A stretch of DNA of 64,000 nt from Blasia pusilla (lineage: Eukaryota > Marchantiophyta > Marchantiopsida > Blasiales). Numbering within the stretch: position 1 is the stretch's first letter; each line of letters starts with the position of its first letter. Shown here in pieces: positions 11,707 to 21,873 of the stretch. The notes beneath the pieces are model-generated. The model was not told the origin of the DNA and did not search any database. It saw nothing but the letters and a program-made list of their open reading frames with translations. The stretch lies in contig CM114272.1 of the NCBI GenBank assembly GCA_050084515.1, forward strand, positions 25,296,001-25,360,000. The letters are read 5' to 3'. The position numbers and the translations under genes are program-made.

Positions 11707-12372
11707 TGTGGGTACGTACGCCATGATAGCTCTTCTCCAACTGTCAGAAGAACTCTATTGTGGGATTGAAGGTGGGTGGTCCTCTACCACCAGAAGTCTC
11801 TGCCAGGACGCCTGTATCAATGCTCTCCTCTCCATCTAGTCTCCGGGCTGATGGTGTGGGTCTCTCTACTCTCACAATCCTATCATATGCCTCGTGACCA
11901 CTAGTGGATACATACCGTGGAGCCCAATACATCCTCCAAGCATCAATCTCCACTGAATATAATGATCGGAACTCCATATAGTCATCCATCGGAGGACCCT
12001 CAAATTGTTGGAACAACCCCTTCCATGCCATGAAAAGGTTGAACCGTGTCGGGGTCCATATCTCCTGGAAGTCGCACCACGTGTCAAACTCCTGGATAAA
12101 ATCATCTTTGTCGATGGTGCTCACTGCACCTGAGAAACGACGTATATCCCGATGGCACATGTCGTCCATCTCCTGCCAAGTGACACTGCCTCCGTCTGCG
12201 ATCTCGTCACCAGACCCGCTGTCGAGTGATGACGATCCAGCTACGGATGGAAGTCGAGGTGGCTCCTCGCTCGTAACCCCTTGATATCTCACTCCACACC
12301 GTGTCACACCACCACCACTACTCGAACTACCCCGTTCTTCCCAACCTTGGAAGAACGCCGTGATGATTCTCC
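11706..12372 (-). pseudogene. Element 1 gag N-terminal half
   Basis: Minus-strand frame (start codon track from 12388) matching the gag start of element 3: WEERGSSSS, then FIQEFDTWCDFQEI, FNLFMAWKGLFQQFEGPPMD and YMEFRSLYSVEIDAWRMYW. It ends at an internal deletion near 11706 that joins the codons for VRTHK to the protease linker, removing the zinc knuckles. Confidence 0.85.
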
Positions 12373-15300
12373 TATGGCCATAATACATGCCATAAGATGA
12401 ATCACTAAACTATATACCTCTAACCATTTCACATTTCCAAAGAAAAGTACATCATGACATGTATATATTTGTTATAGAACCTAGTGTATGACGATTGTTA
12501 GTATGATTCAAAATCCTTTGTAATAGTAACTTCTTCATATCACTTTCTTGGAAATTTGTTATTCCTCGTGATCCTTCGCCTCTTATTTTGACTCTTTCCT
12601 ATAGTGATGATAGGGTTAAGTTATTACTTCCTAGATTTCACCTTTCCCATGTGGCTCGGCAACCTCCGCAGCACAACCATTTGCCCACACAGCACAACGA
12701 TCCTCCCATCAACAGATATGGACTACTCGTCGGCATCAACATACTAACACTCCGTAGTCAACTGTCGGTGTAGCTCATCCACATCGTCGGCAATCACTAC
12801 ATTCCTCTGAAAATATTGTCCAGAAAATCTCACCTCTGAAAAGAAATTGAGTACAAGCCCACTCAACCACGTAGGCTCTTCTAACTACGTAAGCATCTCT
12901 ACCGCATCCGACTCCCAACCTGGTAAGCCACTTTACTACGGCTGCATCCAATCCTACTGCGTAGTCCACCAACGACGGCCGTTCCAACCTTGTCCGGTCC
13001 TAAACTCGGCCAACCACGTTCCTCGGAACCCTCAACCACGTCCTTAGCTGGTTCCGTCACCCTCAACCAGTACGCGGCCCTATGGACGCGAACTTCCTTA
13101 CTTCTTCACGTCCGACCTTCCTGACCTTCCGCACCCCTACTTCCAACTCCCGGCTCGCCACCCTATGTGGCTTCCTTGAGCCATTATGGCTCTGTCCAAA
13201 ACCTCGAAGCACCGTTCTCTTTCAAATTTATTTTAAATTGAAAGAGAACTTTTGAAGCGGGAATGAGAAACTACTCAAGATCAATCACAAGAATTCTCTT
13301 TACAATTACCCTTGAGAGCTACAAATAGGAATCCGAGACTTTATTTGGTTTCCTGACATGTTCGAAACCGGAATTTTCAACTCCATGGAAGACCAAGTGT
13401 TCTTTGAAGCTCACATGGTTGCAACTTGCAAAACCCACTTCTAGTGGCAGTGTGGGCTTGCGGAGGGAAACGAGACCTAAAGACCTCTTTAACTTCTCTT
13501 CATCCCAAGTGAGACCTTTTCCTTATTGATATCCTCAAAGTTTCACTCTAGGGAGTGACAAATGTAGAAATATTTTGGTAAATCTTGTTGATGGATACTA
13601 GGCATCCAAGGTCTTATTTTGGCACCAGAAGACCAAACCTAGTGGTTGGTCCCCAAGACCAGAATTAGTTTTCCTACCTCTGAATATTGGGGATTTTTTT
13701 TGGCTCATGAATCCAAAATTCGGGTTCCACATTTTTTAATCATTTTTGCATCTGCAGAAGTCCGAACCTTATGAGACGTAATTTGATGTGCGAATTTATA
13801 GATAAATTCGCACATCCCATTTATTTATGATGACATTGTGGATATTTAACTCCGAATTCAAATCCGATACCAAGATGAGCTATGGAAGAAAGAGCCTATA
13901 GCGCATGTTTGAGAGGGTCTCTTTCATAGAGGCGTTTTGTACTTATTCCTTCATACGGAGACGAGGGCTCAAACTTTCATTTCCTATCTATCACTCCCAA
14001 TCTTACCGTTCTCATGCTAGACGCTTTTACATTGACAATTCCACATTCTTCCTCACCACAGGCCGTAGAGATTACCTGCAAACCCATGAATTTTGTCCAA
14101 CCCCATACAGTAGAACCTCATCCAAGGTTCAATTGACCCTAGGTAAAATATTTTCGCATGAAATGGTTAAATCTAAGAGGGCATACGGATCCCTTTTTTC
14201 ATTTCAACACTGTTATTGAGAGGAGACATACGATTGTTGATCGCCGAAAGGCTGCTTGAGTAGCCCACTCGATCATATTTTCCGTGAGACTTGCCAAGCA
14301 TCTTGTTCTACAAAAGTGTTGAGAGGAGACGAAGCAAAGGCTTCCTAATGCCCATAACTACGGATCTAGCCACCACAGTTCATGAATCAATCCCATAAAC
14401 TTTGACTCGATTTGATAAGGAAGACTGATCCGTGAACTGCTAAGTGGCACGATTTATTGGCTATGGTGGAAGGTAGATCCCCATTACTTGTTCTTCTTTC
14501 CGAATATAGCTTTACACACTGTACTGGAAGAAACGGATTCGTCTCTCCTGTAGACTTGAAAGAATTTCATATGAGTCATTGAGCGTCACCTTAAAGCTCC
14601 TGTACCGTCCGATCCAAGACTATTCTCCAGCCTCCATTACATGCACTGCAGTCCACTTCTTGTCTAAAATGCAATGCAACAAACCACCAGGAGTGAGTTG
14701 GATTGCTGCTCAGCAAGGAGGTGAGGTGAGACGATCGAGGTCAAGTTTGAGTTTCTCCATTCTTCTCTGGACGTACTAAGACACTTAATTGCATGCGTAC
14801 TTGAATCTATACAACGAAATTTGCGACGCCGAGTTCGAATATCGACTAGAAAGCCATCCCAACTCGATATCGCGGCGCTGCAACTCTATATTAGTACAAT
14901 GGAAGTCGTATATGTGAAGTGTATGTAGGAGACATGTTGAGCTAACTGGCCTACTGCTAAGCATGGCGGCAGGTCTAGTCTTGTCTCTTCGCTAGAGCAT
15001 CTCCGATTCATCGCATGTTGCTAGCTCCAACGGTTCATGGGACAGATCTCTATCTCTTAAGCGATTCATTTCTCGCTTGAGTGTTAGCAGCTTGGATCCA
15101 AGATCTATTCCTCGCGAGTGCACAGATTCACGCACGAGCTGAATCATTTCCATGATCTGATAAGATCTCCTCTTCCTTCCCACGAGACAATGCATCGTGA
15201 AGGCACAGAAAGATTCTACGCGAGTGCACAGATTTGCGTGTGGGCTGAATCATTTCCATAGCCTGAGATTCCTCGCTTCTTTCGTACGATGGCACGCATG

Positions 15301-15456
15301 AGTGCCTGCACATGCACAGATGATCACTTTAATTTGAACAGGGTTTGGATTGCTCGATAGAAGCGATATCATCAGATGGAGCAGCAACCCTCGTCGCATC
15401 GAGGTCATTCGATTCTGGTCGTGGTTGAGTGGTCGGAGTCTGACGTGATCGATCGA
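12373..15456. other. Intergenic stretch with no recognised gene
   Basis: Only short unconvincing frames are present. Structure seen: an AT-rich hairpin at about 13211-13248 (GTTCTCTTTCAA and its complement) and a perfect 12-bp hairpin at about 13788-13813 (GTGCGAATTTAT and its complement). A diverged near-repeat around TGAATCATTTCCAT occurs at 15140 and 15245. The part just before 15457 would be the 3' UTR of the calmodulin-like gene. Confidence 0.45.
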
Positions 15457-16188
15457 TCAGCATGCGTAGATGCTGGAGGAAAGCATGAGTTTCTCGAAGT
15501 CCTCGAAGTGAAGTTTTCCATCACCATCGGAATCCACAGATTGGATCATTGCGGAGCATTCGGCCAGCGTGGTTTTCCTTTTTCCGATTCGCTTCATGAC
15601 CCTCCGAAGCTCCTGCGCGGAGATGTGGTTGTTTCTGTCCACATCAAAGAGTTTGAACGCAACCAGAATCTCGTCAGCGTATTGGGTGGAATCGTCGTCC
15701 CTGTGGATGCTCAAGAACTCCTCCAAGTTTAATTCACCGTCGCCGTCTTTATCCGCATCCTTTACCATTAGTCGGAGATCTTTTTTGGACAGCTTCTTCC
15801 CCATGGACCGCCACATCAGGTCCAGGTCTTGCAGCGAGATCTTGCCGTCTCCATTCCGGTCGATAATCCTGAACGCCGCCACAAGAGCTTCATTACCGGC
15901 GTCACCATACATCCCAGAGAATCCCGAACGTGTGCGCTCAGAAGAAGAAGAAGAACCAGAAGATCTTGTCGATCCGGTCAGTGTATATTCAGAAGGAACG
16001 CTCTCGAGTTCGAAATTTGCGCTCCTTTGGACTGGGCGACTGCTCGACTCAGATGATCTCGGACTCGCAGAAATGAAATCCGTTTCTGGATTCTTCGCCT
16101 CACACAGGTAGTCCAAGAATGGATTTTCCAAAGGCTTCGATGCAGAGGCATTCGAATTCTTCTTTGCGAAGAACTTTGGGAGCTTCAT
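15457..16188 (-). CDS. Calmodulin-like protein with four EF-hands
   Basis: Calcium sensor of the plant CML family, 243 aa, intronless and intact. Residues 1-95 are a Ser-rich, low-complexity N-terminal extension with no clear transmembrane segment. Four EF-hand loops follow: 110-121 (DRNGDGKISLQD), 146-157 (DKDGDGELNLEE), 182-193 (DVDRNNHISAQE) and 219-230 (DSDGDGKLHFED). Loops 1 and 4 end in Asp rather than Glu, and loop 3 has Asn in place of the usual Gly at position 6, so its calcium affinity may be lower. The lysine at residue 5 and nearby basic residues might aid membrane contact, but no myristoylation site is present. A TATA box lies upstream at 16438-16445. Confidence 0.95.
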   Translation of the reverse strand: MKLPKFFAKKNSNASASKPLENPFLDYLCEAKNPETDFISASPRSSESSSRPVQRSANFELESVPSEYTLTGSTRSSGSSSSSERTRSGFSGMYGDAGNEALVAAFRIIDRNGDGKISLQDLDLMWRSMGKKLSKKDLRLMVKDADKDGDGELNLEEFLSIHRDDDSTQYADEILVAFKLFDVDRNNHISAQELRRVMKRIGKRKTTLAECSAMIQSVDSDGDGKLHFEDFEKLMLSSSIYAC

Positions 16189-16437
16189 ACTGACACTATA
16201 CTGCTCGATGAAATCGAATGCGGAAGGAAAGGAAGAACGACGATATGTTCTCGAAGCGAGGACGTTCGGAGATGCAAGTTGTTGGATCCCTCTTTAAGAG
16301 ATAAAAGCAGATCCGAGATGGAGGAATTATAGTCGTCCTTGCGCAATCTCAAGCCAGACTCAGAGATCGTCCTCGAGTGAGGGGCTCCGCTTCGCTTGAG
16401 TGAGTTTAGCGATCTGAGAGTTGCCCGCGGGAACGGC

Positions 16438-16445
16438 ACATTTAT
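16438..16445 (-). promoter_or_regulatory. TATA box of the calmodulin-like gene
   Basis: On the minus strand the sequence reads TATAAATG about 250 bp upstream of the start codon at 16188, implying a 5' UTR of roughly 220 nt. It is the only good TATA match in that interval; this is inference from sequence alone. Confidence 0.5.
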
Positions 16446-16452
16446 ACGGACC

Positions 16453-17495
16453 TCACTCCGCGGAAACATCGGACTTGTTCACGTCTTACGACTGCAACAT
16501 ATCCGCAAGACGACAACAGCATGACAGCCTCACTCTTATTGTCTGCTGGGTTTCTACCGAGTGGCGTAGGTCCCAACCAAAAGGCAACCAATTGACCACG
16601 TTGCCCTTCCGGCGACGAACTTGAGCGGGTTTGACCTTACCCGCCCGACTTACCACGGTGACCGTGGTTGCAATCAGGCAGTAAAGATAACTCTTTCCGA
16701 ACGGCGTATTCGATGGAAGTTCTGTCGTGAAATCTATTCGCCATCTCCGCACATTACCCGGAAGCTCCTCCTCTGTCAGACACACCTTTCTAACACAAGT
16801 CAGAGGCCTTGGGACCTCTGACTAGTGTTAGGAAGGTCCAAAGGAAACCGAATGCGTCGAGTCAACGAACGGATTCCTTATCTTGAGACCCTTTCCTGGG
16901 TTCTGAAAGGGGACGCGGGAAGAAAATGGCCTGCACCATACGGCAGAGAAGGAGCAGTACCACGTGCAGTGCCGGGTGGATACGGCGCATATGGAAAGGG
17001 ATGAGAATATTCCACAAGGTGGTGACCACGTTTTTTCCACAAATGGCAGAGATTTGAGTAGAGAATCCAATGTTTTAGTAGCGATTATATAAGAGTGGGC
17101 GAGGAAGAAAAGACTGCTAAAGCTTTAGAGCGGGGAGGGATAGATTAGTCATAGATATATTGATTTGATAAATAGCCTTTGGGGGGCAAGAAAATATTTT
17201 TTATTCTATCCCTTTCATAAAAAACCCAAAAGTGGCGGCCAAAAATTGGAGTGGGATATATTTAAAAACTTTTCATTGAAAAACTATAAAAAAATATTTA
17301 TATAAAAATGTAAGAGTGCACATTAAAAAAATATCCTATTTGCAGAGTTTGTGAAGAAAAATAAATGATGATAGTTCCGCGTGGGGATTCCCATTGCACA
17401 ATTGTGACAGGGCATTATTTCTCTCCCTATTCAATCTCCCAATAAAGAGTTTCGTACAAGTTAACTCTTACTAGGAGAAGTACCTATTTTGGAAG
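16453..17495. other. Upstream region of the calmodulin-like gene, then AT-rich spacer
   Basis: No recognised gene. The proximal part should hold the promoter of the calmodulin-like gene. From about 17160 the DNA is AT-rich. It ends at the TGTC terminus of element 2 at 17496, and no A-type repeat precedes that terminus. Confidence 0.5.
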
Positions 17496-17963
17496 TGTCA
17501 TGACCATACGGATTATGTCGTAGAGTATAGTGTGCTAGTAGAGGCCAATACCTTATGTAGGGCCGCAGTGTCTAGGTAGAGATGCGGTTTCATACATAGG
17601 GTTGGGGGTTTACTCAGTTGAGGTTGACTTTTCCAGTAGGGCCCGCTCTTCTATCCCCTATTGGTTCGATAGTCAAGGCCCAGCAGGCCGTAGCAGCTCA
17701 AAGGTCAATTTCTTTTTTGGAAAAACAAAGAATTATTTTTCTTCGTTATAGGTTGGAGGATATAGTGTGGAGTGCACTCAAAGAACAGTTAGTTCTTTGA
17801 GTTGAGCCTGTTGGGTTGGGAGTTAGACTTGGTACTGAGTAGAGCTCTTGGCTATGGTGGTTCCCGCAAGCTTCGATCTAGATTCTCCCATCGTGGAGTG
17901 GGTTTGGCTCGATTGTATGTGATTCTATACGTGTATTATGAAAGTAGGTCTTTCACGGATTTC
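17496..17963 (+). repeat. Element 2 5' B repeat (5' LTR lacking the A part)
   Basis: Begins TGTCATGACC and ends just before the primer-binding site at 17964. It matches 26924-27290 except for 99 bp at 17651-17749 that is absent from the 3' copy. No A sequence lies before it. It holds a TATA-like box (TATAGTGTGG, 17761) 31 nt before the sequence complementary to the primer-binding site. Confidence 0.9.
17776..17802 (+). promoter_or_regulatory. Predicted transcription start dyad of element 2
   Basis: A perfect hairpin: ACTCAAAGAAC (17776-17786), a 5-nt loop, then GTTCTTTGAGT (17792-17802). The second arm begins 31 nt after the TATA-like box and is the perfect complement of the primer-binding site at 17964. 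It is preserved in the 3' B copy (27119-27129). I infer that RNA starts at or next to 17792. Confidence 0.6.
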
Positions 17964-17974
17964 ACTCAAAGAAC
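17964..17974 (+). promoter_or_regulatory. Self-priming primer-binding site of element 2
   Basis: ACTCAAAGAAC immediately follows the 5' B repeat, where LTR retroelements carry their primer-binding site. It does not resemble the complement of a tRNA 3' end, and is instead perfectly complementary over 11 nt to GTTCTTTGAGT inside B. This is the arrangement used by the Tf1/sushi group, where the 5' end of the RNA primes minus-strand synthesis. Confidence 0.7.
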
Positions 17975-19462
17975 TCGAGTAGATTGATGGTAGCTTCGAT
18001 TGGGGATCAGTAGGATCTGGTTAGGGTTGATTGTGTACTCAGCCGTGGATGTTCGTGGCTTGTGGCCTATGTTGGAGGTAGGAATCTGGTGCGTGGTTGA
18101 TTGGGAAAGAAGCGCCTTGCTGAGAGCTTTCCAACGCGGTTTAGATCGCCAGATTTCGTCAAGGGAGTTGGAAGTAATCAAGGATTGAAGATTATGGTTC
18201 GTGTTCGACGGTTTTCTGATGTGGAGAGCTTGGAGTGCGGAAGCTCTGTTGAAGTTCATCCAGATCGGGTGAGAGGTTCCTGTTGCTACTTGTATTGTGA
18301 TCTCATGTGAAGCTATCTGCTTGAGTATGTGGAGCGTTGCGGATTTCTGCATGCATGAATATGGGCGGAAGCGCTATCGGATTTGCGATTCTGGAGGTGT
18401 ATGGACAACAAGTTTGTCTGATTTTTAGCTCAGAGTACAGAGCTTGGTTGTAGCTAATTTTTTGTGGAGAGATAGCTATGGTGGTCAATTGAATTCTGGT
18501 CAAAATAGATTCAATTTTGGTTGAGGATTTGTGGAGTAATTGCTGATCGAAATTTGTGGACAGTAGATCGGAGGGGCTGGTTGGTTGGTAACTTGTCCGT
18601 TGTTGGAGACGCCTATCCCGTTGGGGGCGCCCTGGTTGGGCTTCTCTCCATAGCGAAGCATGGCAAAGCATGGCGAACGGGGCATGTCTCGAGCATTTCT
18701 CGGCGTTTTGAGGCTTCGAGGCAACTCGAGGCAACTCGTGGTAGCTCGGGGCGAGTGGGCGTGAGAGGCGGAGTAAAGCGCAAGAAGCAAGCAAGCAAGC
18801 TAGCTTGCTAGCTTGGGCGTGAGGCAGTTTTTGCAGGATTTGTGATTTGAGTGTTGCATAACTGGTCACCCATCTTTGGGCTATTCTGCCTGGAAGACGT
18901 TTAACTGCTGAGTTCTTAATTATGCCAGTGTAGCTCATTTGGTGCTCTTCGGAGATGTGTTAGGCGCTCTATGCATCTCAGGTTTTTGGTTGACGGACCT
19001 CTAGCGCATAGTACGGTGTAGCCTCTCCATGCAGATGATATTTTCAGGTGCTGCGAGTCCGACTAGCACGTCATCGACCCGCGGCGGAGTAGCTATTGCG
19101 TTAGAATTGTGTGGTGGGTTTTGTGGATTCAGGGGGCGCCACGTTTGGTGGATTGTGTTACCTTGATTTCCATTTGCGATTGGAGGGTTGTCGTTGGACT
19201 TCCTCTGTTTGGATCCCCTCCATCGTTGCTTCTTGCTTGCGCGCCCATTGTTAGGGTTGACGCTGATTTCCAGAGTAGTGTTACTCCTGTGTGCTACTGG
19301 TAGTGAGGCTGGAGTGATGACCAGTAGACCGTGGGAGGCTTCTTGTGGTGATGACATGTTAGGTTGCCTACACCCATAGCTAGTAGAGCTAGAATAGTAC
19401 AACGACATCGACGTCACTTGGTGTCTTAGTGGTGGTAATTTGGTGGTGATGCGGCATCGGCG
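17975..19462 (+). other. Element 2 untranslated leader
   Basis: About 1.5 kb between primer-binding site and gag, roughly 1 kb longer than in element 3. It shows no convincing protein. A minus-strand open frame of 211 codons (18303-18938) has no recognisable domain. It contains a 5S-rRNA-like segment and a simple AGCA-rich tract at 18783-18810. Confidence 0.6.
18850..18955 (-). other. 5S rRNA-derived sequence in the leader of element 2
   Basis: Read on the minus strand, the segment contains blocks close to the plant 5S rRNA gene in the right order: AAGAACTCAGCAGTTAA (5S: AGAACTCCGAAGTTAA), CGT, then GATGGGTGACC, an exact match to the conserved 3' part. The intervening bases are diverged. The 5S internal polymerase III promoter lies in these regions. 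It may be a pseudogene or a captured segment, as in Cassandra elements. It is not a functional 5S gene. Confidence 0.5.
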
Positions 19463-20920
19463 TTGGTCATCACGGAGCTGTCTGGTGATCTGGTTGGGGA
19501 CCGTGGTGTGGACAACGGTGGTTTCACACGGAGTGGATTGAGGTATCGGCTACCTTTTCCACTTCTGATGGTTGATGAAGAGGAGGACGAGGGTGTTCCA
19601 AACACCGAGTCTTCTACGTTGTTATCGAGTGTTGCAACTCCATTGATTTGGGACATGGACGGGATATATGGGGCCATGAAGGGCCCACGATGATACTCGG
19701 GTGCAGTGGGCACCATTGAGTTGGAGGACTTCATGCAGGAGTTTGATACGTGGTGTGATATGCAGATGTTGCGGAACACCACATTGTTTACACCCTTCTT
19801 GGCTTGGAAGGGGTTGTTTCAGCACTTGGAGGGACCACCCATGGATGATAACCATGAGTTTAGGAAGGACCATGTTGCTGAGATTGAGGCGTGGAGACAA
19901 TATTGGTCTCCAGGCTATGTGTCTATCACCCATGGTGGTATTGGTAGTAGTGCTCATACTATGCCAGCCAGCCCGATGTTGAGTGGTACGAGTACGAGCC
20001 AGAGTGGGGGTACCAGTGGAGGTACCCATGGAGGTACTAGTGGGGATACTAGTGGAGGTACTAGTGCCCCACCATCTTTCAGCCCGGTTGTAGAGTTCTT
20101 CAAGAGGTTGAAGAAGAACTATCAAGGAGTGAAGACAGAGAAGTTGAGGAGTCTTTAGGAATTTGAGCGAAAGACTGGTGAGAGTCTTCGTGAGGCATAC
20201 ACTCGTATGCGACGCTTGATTTTAGTTACCTAGGGTGTGACTGAGACTCAGGCAGTCCAATTTTGGTATGGGATCTTGGACAGAGAGTTGCGCCGCAAGG
20301 TACGTGATGCTACTCTTATGAGTGATGATTCACTCACATTGACCCATGTGTTTGCTCTATCTGAGAAGATTGAGCTTAACATGGTGAAGGAGAGGGAGTG
20401 GTGACATCTGCATTTAGAAGGGATACAACTACTACTTCTCGTGTTCAGCAGACCACCTCATAGTCTCGTAGTAGTGGGAGTCGTGGGGGGTACACACGAC
20501 CTCAGTCAGGCCCTAGAGGGACACTTGCGCAGAGATCATTGCCTTCATTTGCTGCCTCGCACCAAGGACAGTCATGTTGGGCATGTGGAGGTGATCATGT
20601 TAGGAGGTTTTGTCCCCAAGAGGATGGGAGACAGACTTTGGAGGATGGGCCTCAGTCGGCCCCAACTCAGTGTGATCATTGCGGGAGACCAGGTCATCCT
20701 GGAGAGCGTTGCTTTGATCTTCATCCAGAGTTGAGATCAGGCCGCGGCCGTGGTGGAGTAGCTCCGAGAGGCCGAGGTGGTAGAGGTGGTAGGGGTGGAC
20801 CAGTGGTTGGAGAGCCTACGGTGGTTACCCCTACCACTACAACAGAGTCAGCTATGGCTGCCAGGATTGAGCAGTTGGAGCAGAAGTTGGCTACTATGAC
20901 TCGTATCCAACATAGATGAA
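19463..20920 (+). pseudogene. Element 2 gag (broken)
   Basis: The capsid-like region shares with element 3 the blocks EFDTWCDMQM, LAWKGLFQHLEGPPMDD and ESLREAYTRMRRL. Stops occur at about 19691, 20157 and 20233, and a frameshift near 20405. The nucleocapsid follows in another frame with CWACGGDHVRRFC (spacing C-x2-C-x3-H-x4-C) and a standard knuckle CDHCGRPGHPGERC, then an Arg/Gly-rich stretch and a short coiled-coil-like ARIEQLEQKLATM. A Gly/Thr/Ser tandem repeat sits near 19985-20070. Confidence 0.85.
19985..20070 (+). repeat. Short tandem repeat inside element 2 gag
   Basis: Repeats of a 12-bp unit of the type GGAGGTACTAGT encode GGTS-like repeats in a linker of gag. The element 3 gag lacks it, so it expanded in this copy or its lineage. 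Confidence 0.7.
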
Positions 20921-21873
20921 GTTTGGGAGCAGGGGCTTCCACCTCTTATGGAGGGGATGATCTCTCTTATATGGCGAGTGCTGCACAAGTTGAGGCATCA
21001 AGTGCAGTTACGAGAGGAGCTACTCGAGCGTCAGAGCCACGTGGTACTACTGTGAAGTTGGACCCACAGAGGGGTGAGGCTGGGAGGCAGGCTAGGCTTC
21101 CCTAGTCATTCTTGTCGTCTAAGGTGCTTAGGACTCCATCCATGGTTCCTACGCAGCCTATTGAGCTGAAAGTGGGGACTAAGGCATCTACATCCCGTGT
21201 AGTAGACACGAATGCAGCATCCAGTGCAGTATTGCGGATGGCAACTTCAGTGTTGGGATCCCCATTGTTTTCGGCCACGGAGCTGATGGCTTTAGGAGTT
21301 GACTTAGCTCATGTATTTTAGCTAGCAGCCACGTTGTGTGAACGTGTGGGTGTTACTGCTACACGTGCTGAGGTGGATGAGGGTGTTGCAGTGGAGCGAC
21401 CCTCTATGTCAGGTGTAGCATTGAGTACGAGTGCTACTTGGCAAGCATCAGCGGCGAAGATGGATGCATTACCAGCCCGACCAGCCATTGATCGTGAGAG
21501 GCTTACACCTGGTGTATGTATGTTGGACAACCAGAGTGGGATATTCCGATTGGTGAGTCCTACAACACAAGTGTATAGACCAGATAGAGTCTTATTAGAC
21601 TCTGGTGCCCAACCTTTGATGTTGGGAAAGGCGGCATGTATCGGATTGGGTATTCGGAGGTCAGAGCTTGAGCCTTGCCCATTCTAGATTCAAACATCAC
21701 TTGGAGGAGCCAATGATAGGTCTCAATTCATGACACGGGAGAAGTTTTCTGTACAATTGAGACCAGATCATGCGACTGATAGCTCCCGATTGGGAGTACC
21801 TGCAGTGGTCACATCAGCCGAGTCGTATGATGTACTAGTTGGAGGAGCAGTATTGTACCCGATGGGTTTTTAG
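20921..21873 (+). pseudogene. Element 2 linker and aspartic protease (broken)
   Basis: A low-complexity linker leads into a retropepsin-like segment with RVLLDSGAQPLMLGKAA; the catalytic DSG codons start at 21598 and are intact. Stops lie at 21103-21105 (tag; Gln codon CAA in element 3), 21319-21321, 21685-21687 (tag, shared with element 3 but CAG in element 1) and 21871. Its role would be cleavage of the polyprotein. Confidence 0.8.

Larger units (their letters stand above)
6435..12372 (-). mobile_element. Element 1: rearranged Ty3/gypsy-type retrotransposon encoding a cytosine methyltransferase
   Basis: Same family as elements 2 and 3, in reverse orientation. Reading the minus strand from 12372: truncated gag, protease, C5-DNA methyltransferase, reverse transcriptase, RNase H, polypurine tract, A repeat, B repeat, then a second B in opposite orientation. 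There is no 5' leader or 5' B; homology to element 3 stops at about 12372. Two internal deletions relative to element 3 remove the gag C-terminus with both zinc knuckles (junction near 11706) and the whole integrase plus PHD finger (junction near 7557). The copy could not be autonomous. It keeps the protease DSGA, the methyltransferase PCQ and the reverse transcriptase YIDD. Confidence 0.9.

Noticed and set aside
15569-16111. 180-codon plus-strand frame
   Set aside because: Antisense shadow of the calmodulin-like gene; no independent motif.
18303-18938. 211-codon minus-strand frame in the leader of element 2
   Set aside because: No recognisable domain, and it overlaps the 5S-like segment and simple repeats. 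Most likely chance.
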